Assembly (NCBI GenBank): GCA_010093515.1 | Contig: MU001678.1 | Coordinates: forward strand, 1,078,409-1,142,408 | Source of the DNA: Lineolata rhizophorae | Lineage: Eukaryota; Ascomycota; Dothideomycetes; Lineolatales; Lineolataceae | Direction: 5' to 3' | Length of the DNA: 64,000 bases | Part shown: positions 10,741 to 21,506 of the stretch, in pieces | How positions within the stretch are numbered: position 1 is the stretch's first letter | Layout: every line of letters begins with the position of its first letter | Made by a program: the position numbers and the translations under genes | Notes under the pieces: model-generated | The model's input: only the letters and a program-made list of their open reading frames with translations | Told to the model about the DNA's origin: nothing | The model's database searches: none

Positions 10741-12603
10741 GATGTTAGTGACCGCCGGAGGAGATTGCGCAGCGGAACGTGAACTGGACTGTAGAAAATC
10801 GCAATGAACGCCTTGGGTGTAGAATCTGGATCTGAGCTGAAAGCTGCGCGACCGTGGCGGGCGGCTTTGTAGGAGTGAAGAATGGTGCCGAAGTAGAGAT
10901 GCGGCAAAAGATTCTTGAATGTTCGCGCTATGATATGGAGGCATACGACAACACATGACCGATGACAAACCACTTGGCACCAGCTAAGCGAACGCCACCA
11001 GACCCTAGCCTCACACCGCCACATCCCCCCGGAATTGCAGTTTAGAAGTGCTCAGGTTCATATTCTTTTTATTTCTTATATGGTGTTAATACTGCATTTA
11101 TTTTGGTAAAACTTTGGCTTATTTATTGTTTAAACCATTTTTGTTCTATGACTTCATGTTCTGTCTTTCTCGCGGTATACGCATGAACAACGAATAGCGC
11201 TTCTTTAAAGATGTAGCACTCATTATAGCTCTGAGAATATGATTGCCCCGTACCATAGTACGTTTTTCTAGTGAACACAGACTTATATCAGTTTCTTGAC
11301 TTCAGATTAAGCTCAGTCGTACAAATAAAGTCTATAATAAGCAAACGACGCTTTGTCAAAGGAGTAGAACCTTCTCCTAAGCCGAAACACTATTATTAGA
11401 TTGCGAATCCTTACTTTCGGGCATTAATTAGCAGCTAGTTTCAATTCTAGTTTCTGTTGCGTCGATATTCAGGCGTCCGCGATTAGACATCAATCTCTAC
11501 CATTTATCACATTTGAACAAAATCTAGGAATAACCTCGAAATTACCCAAAGGAAGAGAGCAACATAGTATGACTACACGTTAAAGCTGCAGTTAGACCTA
11601 TCGGGTAATACTTTTCGTTCGGCTCTCCTTATTTTCTCAACCTTTGGAATTATTACATTAGGGGTATACTTGTGCTAGGCTTGGCAAATGTCTTGAACTC
11701 TTGAACATGTATCACCGTGTGGAGTTGCTGATCTCACTTAGTTGGAGCTATTATAATATATATTATACTTTCTAGTGTTTAACTTCTAGAATGATAAGTC
11801 AGCTGAAGTTTCAGTCCTGCAACCTTTGTGCTATGATGCGTTTCTTCGTTTCTAACGCCACACAAGAATATTGGCATATGTTTTTAACAAGATAGTCATG
11901 GATTCTGAAGGCATCACTCAAGCCACTAGACGCAGTAGTAAATTTTTCATTCTTTGATGCTTTCATTGCTATTGTATGCTGCGGCATTGTCAACGCTCTC
12001 ACCAGCGCCAACAAAAGTGCCGAGCAAAAGGCCGCCCAACCACAATCATCCTTCCGAACTCATTCACCATAAGACATCGTCATTCCTAGACCGTGCAGTA
12101 AGCCCTGATTCTAAAATATTCCCAAAGTGAATGGGATCGCCAGGATCCATCCGGCTCCTCGGACCCAGTCCAAGTGTGTGAATCAGAAAACCGGCCTAAG
12201 AAACTCCGACCCGAATGCAAAGTTTCACGTGTATAAAAGTTTGTAGCAAAAAAAAAAAGGAAAAAGCCACCATAAACTGGCAAATGAAAGGCCGAAGCTA
12301 GGCCATGTGGAAGAACCAAGAACCAGGAGAAAAAACCAGAAGTAAAACTAGAAAACCCAGAAAACAAAAGACACCAACGCTATATGCAAACCCAGACCTT
12401 TCTATTAGAATGACTAAAATTGAGAGATGTAAGTGCAAGTGCAAGAGCAATCATAAAGCCCCGAAGGACGAAAGTGTGGTGGACCTGCCCGGAAGAAAAG
12501 AAGAAGAAAGGCCAGCAGGAAGAATCAACCATCAGACCGCCTCCCAATGCGCGCTTAAAGCAGCAGAAGAAGACGGCGGTGAGTTGTTGACCTAAAGAGG
12601 CGT
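10741..12603. other. Intergenic with AT-richer core, partly RIP-like
   Basis: The first 300 bases are the promoter side of the U2AF small subunit gene. From about 11041 to 12300 the base composition falls clearly toward A+T, all six frames are broken by frequent stops, and TpA steps are common. This fits a decayed, RIP-affected sequence or a neutral AT-rich spacer; no transposon domain can be read. About 12300-12600 is an A-rich flank at the 3' end of the DUF7492 gene. Confidence 0.5.
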
Positions 12604-13968
12604 TTAGAAACGGAACTTAGCCGAATCCCGAATGCGCCTCTTGTGGAAGCCGTGATGATCCCGGCCGCCGAACGGAGCCGCGAAGTCGTCGTTCGAGCCC
12701 GGCAGCGCGCCGCTCGGGGGGGCGCCCGACGCGGTGCTTGCGGGGGCCTGGCTGTTAACGGTCGTGGTCACGATGGAAGTCACGACCTGCGTGGCCGTCA
12801 CGGCCACGGTGCCGCAGTCGCCGATGTCGGCGTTCGGAGGCGACGAGGCCTGCGGAGACTGTGTGGCGGAGGCCGTGGGCGCCGCGGAGGACGAAGTCGC
12901 GTCGGCGGCGGACGTCGTGGCCGGGACGCTGGTCGTCCCGACGTCGCTGGCGGATGCGGTGCCGGTGGACAGGACGTTGCTGAGTGGGGCGGTGCCGGTC
13001 GGCAGTTGGACGTCGGAGTCAGTCGGCGCGAGGAACAGGCTACCGAGCGGGTTGGCGTAGTTTGCGGTACGCGACTGATAGTTGGACACGGCGGACTGCT
13101 GGGGGTCCTGCTGCGTGAGGCCGTGCTCCATCTGGCCCGAAGCGGCCTCGCCGTCGGCCGTCGCCTCGTGCTGGCTCACAATGTCGAAGTCGTTGCATGT
13201 CGTGTAGTACTCGTCCTTGCCATCGGGGAGACCGTCGACCTCGCCCGGGATGGTCGGCCACTGCCAGACCCAGTACACGGCGAGGGTGTCGCCTGCGCGA
13301 AGGCTGTCGGGGACTTGCGCGTTGGTGTCGCACATGAGCTCCATGACAGCGCCGTTGGCGTCCAGGTTCGGGTGATCGCTGGAGCGCGCCTGCGAGATGG
13401 CCTGGTCGCTCAACTGGTAGCAGCGACCGTCATCGAAGTTGTTGGCAGCCAGAAGGCGGCCGCGGCCATCTCCGCCGGTGCCGTCAGAAGTCCACTGAAG
13501 GACGTTCATGAGGGTCTCGTCCTCGCGAGGTTCCGTGGTACCGAAGACGAACGCAGTTCCGTTGCCGGGGGGCTTGCCAAGGGTGCCGGAAGGCTTCGTG
13601 ACGTGACCGTTCTCCATGTAGCGCATGGCCACGAACTCACCCGGGTGGGTCTGAAGGCGCGGATAGCCGTCGGACTGTTGCTGGGTCCTCTGATTCGGGT
13701 GACACAAGGGGTCTGTCGGCGTAATGCGGGTGCCCTCGTCGGCCAGCGGCAAGAGCCACTGCATGCTGAAACTGCCAGGCGGCTGATCGAAGTTCGGATC
13801 GGTACGCTCGACATATCCACGCGGGTAGCCAGCATCGCCGACGTAGTTGCCATTATCGTCGACGTTGCGGATCTGTTCAATCCAGGTATGGCCGGAGACA
13901 GCCGGGAGCCCAACGCACAGCAGAGCCACCGCGGCCACGCGGCAAAAACCGGAGGTCGGTTGTTTCAT
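12604..13968 (-). CDS. Secreted DUF7492-type protein, possible copper His-brace (LPMO-like), intronless
   Basis: 454 aa in one exon. A signal peptide (about 1-26, ending AVSG) would leave His27 as the mature N-terminus (HTWIEQIRNVDDNG). The order HTWIEQ, YPRGYV, LCHP, VAMRYMENGHVTKP (H122), DTLAVYWVWQWPT and KDEYYTTCNDFDI (Y254/Y255) matches an uncharacterised fungal secreted family that, from memory, is labelled DUF7492. An N-terminal His after signal cleavage, a second conserved His and a late Tyr is the arrangement of copper His-brace oxidases such as LPMOs; this link is inference. The remaining 170 residues are Ser/Thr/Ala/Pro-rich with short repeats, likely O-glycosylated, then a basic end. 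No GPI signal is seen. A TATATA lies 184 bp upstream of the start. Confidence 0.85.
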   Translation of the reverse strand: MKQPTSGFCRVAAVALLCVGLPAVSGHTWIEQIRNVDDNGNYVGDAGYPRGYVERTDPNFDQPPGSFSMQWLLPLADEGTRITPTDPLCHPNQRTQQQSDGYPRLQTHPGEFVAMRYMENGHVTKPSGTLGKPPGNGTAFVFGTTEPREDETLMNVLQWTSDGTGGDGRGRLLAANNFDDGRCYQLSDQAISQARSSDHPNLDANGAVMELMCDTNAQVPDSLRAGDTLAVYWVWQWPTIPGEVDGLPDGKDEYYTTCNDFDIVSQHEATADGEAASGQMEHGLTQQDPQQSAVSNYQSRTANYANPLGSLFLAPTDSDVQLPTGTAPLSNVLSTGTASASDVGTTSVPATTSAADATSSSAAPTASATQSPQASSPPNADIGDCGTVAVTATQVVTSIVTTTVNSQAPASTASGAPPSGALPGSNDDFAAPFGGRDHHGFHKRRIRDSAKFRF

Positions 13969-14151
13969 GGTTGATCGTGCGCGTCGTGTGGGTGGGGAGA
14001 AAAAGTTGGTGGGAAAGAAAATGGTAAGATGTTTGAAAAGCGCGACTCTCTTTTGAAGGAGTGTTGAAGACAGAGCAAGTGTTCGCCGAGGAGAACGAAG
14101 GAACGTAAAGAGAAGGGTTCTGAATCGAAGGTACGGGAAGGGCGAAGGAAA

Positions 14152-14157
14152 TATATA
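14152..14157 (-). promoter_or_regulatory. TATA box of the DUF7492 gene
   Basis: TATATA within GTATATATTT on the minus strand, 184 bp before the ATG at 13968. This is a reasonable distance for a fungal gene with a leader of 100-150 nt. Transcription start is not known. Confidence 0.45.
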
Positions 14158-15488
14158 CTACGATATTGTCACCGGGACACAGGTCATGAATAGGACAATG
14201 CACCGAATAGAAAAGAACAATGCTATTCACAGAGTGGGTCGCGCCTGCCTTACAAGGTGGCCAGCCACGCGGCTGCAACAAATGACCCTCGGGCGGGAGA
14301 AAAAAAAAAAAAAGAGACAATGCTCGGAGAATGTGAAATGAATGTCACATTCTAGCAGCGTGGCCCGACGGGCGCCCCTCTACATTTTTATGCTCAGGAC
14401 AAAGAAGGCGAGTGAACATTGAACTCGAAACAAACGGGTGAGGTCCCACGAGTGAGTGCGGATGCGGGCGCATGGCGGGGAGCAGCCCAGGGCCAATCAC
14501 GCCCCTTGCCCACTCCCGGTCGAAACGCCCTCACGGCAAAAGGGCTCTGAAACGCAGAGCCTCTGCTCTAGCCACAGCGAGTGACTCCAGCGCCTCACCT
14601 TGCCAGCCTTGCCGCCGGCCCGCTGCAAAAAATATCGTCCTTCTCCCGCGCTGTGTTACCGTTGCAGGCGGACGAGGATCACGCCGCGGGTGCACCACGC
14701 GCGCGCGCCACTGCCCCGAAGGCCATCAGTTAGTAACGCGGCTGAGTCGCAGTCCTGCGACTTCTCTCGGTCACCGCTTCCCCGCGCGCGCAAATGAGTC
14801 AATGATTCCGGAGTGCTCTGTCCGTCAGTACCTATCCGCGCGCGGGGTGCGGAGAATGTACTAAGCAGGGTGGATCTGCAATCTTGCAGCAATATGCAGC
14901 AACTTGCGACAGATGGAAAACAGGCAAACACGGTCCTGCCACAGACCACTGCTCCGCGTAAAGGGTCTCGGTCTCCGCACCCGGGCAGCTAGAGAACAAA
15001 TTTCCGGAACGAGGGCGATAGGAGAATTATTTCCCCCTTGGCTACGCGGAGCGTGGTTTTGCAACCCCGCCCGCTAGAGTCACGACTGGCCGTCGCACAA
15101 TGAAGTCGACCGTCTTTCAGCGCGTCCAGCACTGCCCCGAGGTGTCGCGCCATCGTCGCCGCACCTGCGCGCGGGAGAGCATGACTCCCAAAGAAAGCGC
15201 AGCAGCAAGTCTCGAACGAGCGCACCACAATGCGCAGCGCGCAAGCGCAACCCTCAAAACGGGCGCGCATGAAGTCGCGCATGAAACGGGCGGTGGCCGA
15301 TGGCTTCCAGTGGTCGTCGAGAGGTCGGCTCCACGGCGCGCGTTTCATGGCGATCCCGCCCGGCTGGTCGGAAATGCGCCGATTCGCTTCCCCCGCCCGT
15401 CCTATCCACCGCCACACCCGCTGCCCGCAGCCACTCGATCGCCCCGGGCATCCTCTGGCCACGAATCCGCGGCGCATCGGTCGGCTGC

Positions 15489-15511
15489 CGCCGACAATTT
15501 TATTGTCGGCG
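15489..15511. repeat. 10-bp inverted repeat with TTT loop
   Basis: Perfect 10-nt arms (CGCCGACAAT and ATTGTCGGCG) flank a three-base TTT loop. It could form a tight hairpin or bind a dimeric factor. It is not followed by a run of T, and there is no gene at either side to which it could be tied. Confidence 0.6.
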
Positions 15512-18500
15512 CTCGGCTCGACGCCAGTAGATGGCGGTGGGCACTGTCCTTATGCGAAAAAGAGGCGCCTGCGATTCCAACGCAGGACTTATATAGGACG
15601 TAGCTGCAGCGAATCGATAGTCCGGCGGGGCTTCAATGTTTCGACCAGTTGTTTCTCTTGGACGGATATCGCGGCGGCCAGCCATCGCTCAAAACGGCCG
15701 TTTGGTCCGCGTTGCCGGCTCATATTCTCGGCGTCTAGTCGTATCCGTGGTCGAAAAAGTGCCGTAGCTTCCGGCTAAGCTTCGATCTAAAGCCGACGAT
15801 CGATCGTTCTAGCGCAAGAACAATAAAAACGCTTCGTCGGGTTCGTGAAGGTTCCTCTCGGCGACATTCCGTTTCCGTGCTACCACCATATCTAATTGTT
15901 AGCAAACATCGAGGTTTCTGAGAATCCCATTCTTGATCCTTTCGCTCCAACTATGTCGAGAGCCCGAATGCCCACTATGAGACCAGTCTCAAAATCTACC
16001 GCGCGACATGTCACTGTGCTGCGTTGCGTCGGTGTGAGACGTTTCCGAATCTTCGTTTGACTCTTTCCATTGTTTTTTTTTATGTCGAAACGAGTTATTC
16101 GGACGACAAGATGAAGGCGGAGGAAGGAAAACAACTATCTTGAGGCAGATGACTCTAGGATACTTTCAAGCTCCAGACTCATTCCCTCTGTGCTATGTAC
16201 TTGTTTGTACCACGGACCACGCGAGGCATTGCTATAATTAGACAAAGAAAGGACGTCCAAAGTCATCCCCGTATAACAACGGGACCATTGGGCGTCGTTT
16301 TCTGTACGAGGCCACGAAAAGTCTAGCGTTGTTCCCACACTGCGGCGACTTGGCCCCCAGGACACGGACCGCCGGGACGACTTCGTCAACCCGGAGTACA
16401 TGTGCCCTCGCTGTGCCGCCAATGCCAGTGCCAGGAGCCTGGCTGCGCTTTGAGTAGCTGCATGAGCGACGCAGTTGGAACGTCGTTACCGAACTTAGCC
16501 GCGATGGATGCTGGACGGAGTTGTGGGATCGGAGCGGCCCTGAGCGTTGTTGGCAAGGCCATGTTCCTAAAATACATCTTGCCTTCACGCCAGGTGGGCG
16601 TGGCACGCTGGATATCCTCGGGGACTAAGGGATTATTCACCAATTCCAGCGCGCACACTAGTCCACATGCTGGAGTAGATCGCTGTTCGAGTTGTTCTCC
16701 TTCTCGTACACCATGCCGCCTTGAGCAGGCTAGAAGAACGAGAAAGTCGCGCAGAGTGCCGGTGGCGCCGTGGCGGGGTAAAGACGAGGTGCATAGGTGT
16801 TGCTGTAGGAGAATATTAATGATAATATAAGTTCGCCTATTATCTAAATTGGTTGCAATGCCGGGTGGCTGGCACCTAGGTAGGAGGATCGGTAGGATCT
16901 GAGGCGGTAGACGCCGCCAAGAAATTTTTATTGCGCAGTCCTGGAACGACCGTCTAACTGCAGCGGAGTAGAAATTCCCGGTGATTCACAAAGATGGCGC
17001 ACCTCACGGAGGCACAACTGACTCAGCCTTTAACTGGCACGCAGTCTGTAGACGTTGCTGCGGACGAGCTTAAGGCGGGACGCGGGAGGGCAAGAAATAA
17101 GTGCTGTGCCGGCTTGGCCCCTATTTTGAATAGGTACATAATAATAGGAGGCGCCCGTTACTGCAGGCTGCTTTGCAGATCGCATGCCGCATACGAGGTG
17201 TGTTTGCCGCGGTCCACGGTTCTCTTGCCGCTTGCCCAAGAATAGGTCCCCACTGGCCGGGTCAGTGAGTGTACGCGGCCAGCCCGCTTCAAGTAGGCCT
17301 TTTTGACACATGAAGCGTGCGGGAGGCGATGATCCTGTTGACGCGTCCGGGGGAGTTCACTTGGGGTTCCGGACGAAACTCCCGCGGCTCTTAAGTCTTT
17401 TGACGACGCACGACGAAACCGCGATGCTCGTCCGCGGCGCCCACGCGCGAAGAAAAAAGGTGGCGTGCGCGAACTGGCCGAATACGGAGTTATCATTTGC
17501 CAATTGCGCCATTTGATAAGGAGGTCGGCAGCGTGCGGGCGCGGGAAGAAGACGCCGCCCTTTTTCCCCCGGCGTGCGCGCACCCCACCGCGGAGAGAGA
17601 GAGAGGCGGGACAGGTACATACGGAAAAAGGGGTCCATTCTGCCCGGTCGGCGGTCAGGGAGGCCAGGAGGCAGGCCGTCACCGTGCGGCCGCCGGGACA
17701 GAGCGATCCCAACCGTAGCCCTCGGACAACCCGTGGTTGCGGGGAGGCCTGCGCCGCAACGGTGGGCGAGGCTGCGGCGCGGCGGCGGTGCCAGGGGGGG
17801 CTTAGCCTGGCTTGGCGGGGGAGCGGCGGCACGGGCGGGCGACAGGGGGCGGGGTGGAGGCTGGCGCGCTGGGCCGGGCGACGCGGTCGAGGTCCGCCAA
17901 CCAGAAGCCGCCGCGCTCGCGCCCCTCGTCGGGGCGGCGCGCTGACAGTGGCCGACGGGGCCTTCTTGGCAGACCCCCTTCGCGACGGCTTGGCGTCGGC
18001 CGAACCCTGCCGCGACCGACGGAGGCGCAACCCGAGGGGTCTGGCCGAGAGGCCAGAGAAGCGTTCTCGAACGGCTCGATGCCTGCAGTCCTATGCGCGC
18101 TGAGGTGAAGATGATGACGAGGGGCGTTGGCGCTGCTGAGGCTTTGTGATCAGGGGCCACCACAGAGGCGGTCGGCCGCTCGTCCGCTTTCGCGGCAGAG
18201 GATCATCATCGGGATGCGACCATGGAGCAGACATACGTGGGATCATCGGCGGATGAGGGCTGCGGCATCCCGCAGTTTTGGCGAGGAGGCGTGGGTTCCA
18301 CTCGGGGGGCGGGCGTCGATGCCGGCGTGGAGAAACTCTGGCGGGCGTTCCCTGAAGAGATAGGCGCCAAGCTACGGCGCCCGCAGCAGGGGAGCGAACG
18401 TGCGCGGCCGTCGCAACGGCGATGGTCCAGTCCAACCCGACAAGCTTTGGGCTGAGCTCGCGGATCCATGGCTCTCTGACCCCCCTGCGCCAGCCCCCGA

Positions 18501-19025
18501 AGAGGCGCGAGGCCCAATGAGGGCAGCGCTCGCCCGCCGCCCGCCGCCCGCCTCTCGTATACACAGCGGCCCCAAGAATACCAAGCCTCTAGGCCGGCCC
18601 TCGTGGCTCGCTCCCAATCTCCAAGGCTCAGGGGCGGGCCCCCTTCAGCCCTCCTGCTCCGCGCCGGCAGGCCATCGCTGGCTCGGCGTTTCGCCTGGCT
18701 GCAACCCTCAAAAAGACCATGCCCTGCCCTCCTTGGCGGTGCCCGCTGCCTGGTGCTGGTGCTGCTTGCTGCCGCGCTCCAGCCCGCTTCTTTTTCTTCG
18801 AGCGCCCGCCCTGCCTCACGCGCTCGCTCTTTCCTTCTCCATCCCTTCCGCCCCGGCCCTCTCGTGCCTTCCAGGCAGTCGAAAAGGTGTCCCTCCCGCC
18901 TTCCTCGCCGCTCAGGCCGTCGTCCTCCTTTTTGCTTCCGAGTCGCTCTCTTCCTCGCTGCTCGCCTTCGCTTCCACCTTAATTAATTTTCCACTCTCGC
19001 GCTTGTTGATGTCCTGAACGCAAAC

Positions 19026-20701
19026 ATGGGTAACAAGAAGGATGTTCTTTGGGTCGAAGTACGTGCTTGCCTACCATCCATTCGCCGCTTGCCCTCCCGA
19101 ACAACACGACTAGCCTTTGTTGTGCCAGCTGCTCTCGTGTATCCGCACCCGATCATGTCCTGGAAAGCATTGAGCCGATGTCACCATCAGTCCTGGCTTC
19201 ACCGCCTCATGAAAGACTTCCCTTATGGAACTACACAAAGAATACTTTGTTAGGTGTGTAAATTGCTAACCGATTTTCTTTTTGCCTTGTCACGTAGGGG
19301 CTGCGAGGCATTGCCTCCTTCATGGTCATCATGACCCATTTCACTCGGGCCTGGGACCCATGGCAATTCTCGCCGGCCGACAGCGATGGCGGCACGCCAC
19401 GCATCATCCAATGGCCCGTCATCCGCATCCCTGGCCAGGGCCGCCTCGGCGTCACCATCTTCGGCTTCCTGACGGGCTTTGTCTGCGCGCTCAAGCCGCT
19501 CCGCTACGCCCGCGAGCGCAACTACAATGCTGGCCTGACCTCCGTCGCCAAGAGCGCCTTCCGCCGCCCGCCGCGTCTCATCATGCCCGCCGCCATTGCC
19601 ATGTGCATCGCCTGGACCCTCGCCCAGTTCGGCGCCTACCGCGTCGCGACGCGTTGCGATGCTCAGTGGCTGCGCGACGCGAGCCCGCACGTCGATGGCC
19701 ACAGCCTCTGGTTCGAGATCAAGCGTCTCTTTTTTGTTTTCTTGGCGACGTGGACCAATGGTCACATGGACTATGATGACCACCAGTGGGCTTTGCTCCC
19801 GCTGCTCAAGGGTTCCATGATTGTATATGTTGCGTTGGCGGCAACTATGTTTATGAAGTATCGGTACAGGATGCTTGTTTACTTCCTCATGATGGCCTAT
19901 TGGCACCAGAGCCCCAAGCCTGATACGGGTAAGTCGAGTTTTAGTTGACATGCGTCTCGCAAAGAGAAAGCCGTTGTCTAGCTGTATTTGCTTCGTTAAC
20001 ACGTCCGCTCTTCAGAAACGTTCGGCTTGCAGATGTTCTACGGCATGGTCCTCAGCGATACGGCAAACGAGCCCAAATTCCACGCCTTGATGGCCAAATA
20101 CAAGTGGCAGCGCAAGGTCCTTTGCGTTGTCCTCCTCGTGCTCGGCCTCTTCGTAGGCTCCTATCCAAACAGCAACGCGCACTTCAAGCCGTGGTCCAAT
20201 ACGCTCAAGATGATCGCCGAGAAGATCTTCCCGCCGAACACGAACACGGGCAAGCGGTACTCCGCCCTTGGTGTCGATATGGTCATCTTCGCTATCTTCA
20301 TGTCGCCCTCGACGAAGGAGCTCCTCTCCAACCGCCTCTTCCTCTACTTCGGCAAGAACAGCTTCGCCGTCTACCTCATCCACGGCACCCTCCTCCGCAC
20401 CCTGCTCTGCTGGATGGTGTACGGCACCATCTCGGGCGAGCCGTTTCCCATGAAGAAGGACGATGAAGGCAATGATGTACCCGTCGCCTGGCTCAAGCGC
20501 GCCTCCTTCGGCGTCATGACCTTCTGGATCCTCGTCTGGCTGCTCATCGTGTACGCTTGCGCCCACGCCTGGACCAAGTACGTCGACGCCTGGTGTGCGC
20601 GCGTCACGCAGAAGCTCGAGAACCGCATGTTCGAGTCAGAAGAGAGCGAGAAGGGCGCGGTGCGCGATCAGGCCGGCAATCGCCCGTTGCTACCGCAGTA
20701 A
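19026..20701 (+). CDS. Acyltransferase 3 family membrane protein, 3 exons
   Basis: Spliced as join(19026..19058,19298..19928,20016..20701), 449 aa. It belongs to the acyltransferase-3 (OafA/NodX-like) family of multi-pass membrane enzymes that move acyl groups onto sugars or lipids. Family marks are WVEGLRGIASFMVIMTHFTR with the conserved His at the first helix, the GRLGVTIFGFLTGFVCALKP segment, and several later hydrophobic helices (VLCVVLLVLGLFVG, FGKNSFAVYLIHGTLLRTLL, VMTFWILVWLLIVYAC). The C-terminus is charged and cytosol-like. The first exon is only 33 nt and is followed by a 239-nt intron, the longest in the window. It is supported because it joins WVE to GLRG, the usual N-terminal junction of these proteins. 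The substrate cannot be told. A CT-rich leader precedes the start. Confidence 0.9.
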
Positions 20702-21506
20702 TTGCCGAAACCACAACATTTTTTCATTAGTTTTTATTGCAAGGCGTTTTTACGTTCGGAGTGAGGGGAGAAGAAAGTGTATTCTCACTTTTGGCATATT
20801 TTCATTACTTTGCATATTTGTTGCTGAGCCTGTTTTGTTACCTTTTTCTTGTCTTCAACATTACTATATGTGCGCCGAAGCTAATGCCTTTTCTCCCAAA
20901 CTCTGGAGTTAACGCAGGCGTCGATTCTCGTGAGGTTTGGCCCTTTCTTTTCCACCTTTCCAAGTTTTCCACTAGTCTTCTTTTTCGTCACTTCCCAGGG
21001 CCAAACGCGTCGGGTGTATTCTCCCGTTGTCGATGTGTACAGTTCAAGGCCTTCGGTTTTCTTTCTAGAGTCCTAGCGGTAGACTTTTCTTTTCTGTCTT
21101 CTCATTTGTCCTCACCAAACGACAGCTTCCGGCCTGAGACGAAGAACTTCAGCCAGCCGAGCGGTACGAACAGGAAAAAGCGGTTGTAAGTCACGATGAA
21201 AGAAAGCGGGGCGCTGGCTAAGAGGCGCACTGTCTGTGTATCAAAGCTTGGATCAAAAAAAAGAATCATAATTTACAATCATACCACAAACTCCCGTGAA
21301 TGCAAAACCGTCTATATGCCATGGTACATGCTTTAGTGCCCTCGCCCATCGCCCTTTTGCCTCCCGTCTTTGCCGCTGCCACTACCACCGCCACCTCTAT
21401 TTTGGGTTCTTGCAGGAACAGTCAGCTTTTCCAGTCATTTACTCCCTAGCGAAGCCGAAAGGATTCATGCCACACTGGAGGATTTCCAAAAAGGCAGTCG
21501 GACTAC
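20702..21506. other. Convergent intergenic region (3' flanks)
   Basis: This lies between the 3' ends of the acyltransferase and LicD genes. It is T-rich on the left and A-rich at about 21250-21290, compatible with two 3' untranslated regions. No supported gene. Confidence 0.55.

Larger units (their letters stand above)
13969..19025. other. About 5 kb without a convincing gene
   Basis: The left 300 bases are the promoter of the DUF7492 gene. A poly-A tract sits at about 14300-14315 and an A/T-rich patch near 16070. From about 17450 to 18700 the DNA is very GC-rich and has overlapping open frames on both strands, which is expected from composition alone; none shows domain-like sequence. The last 250 bases are pyrimidine-rich and look like the leader of the acyltransferase gene at 19026. 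A minus-strand segment at about 16386-16720 reads like protein in places but is broken by frame changes. Confidence 0.45.

Noticed and set aside
14989-15477. 162-codon minus-strand open frame
   Set aside because: Composition is Arg/Ala/Gly-rich as expected from GC-rich DNA, no domain-like pattern, and overlapping frames on the other strand are equally long.
16386-16720. Protein-like minus-strand segment (around LVNNPLVPEDIQRATP)
   Set aside because: Reads plausibly for about 85 codons but lacks an ATG start, has no match I recognise and is separated by stops or frame changes from neighbouring frames. Could be a gene relic, but not enough to call.
17158-18163. Overlapping minus-strand frames of 268-290 codons
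   Set aside because: Located in very GC-rich DNA where stops are rare by chance. The translations are Pro/Arg/Ala low-complexity and several frames on both strands are open at once.
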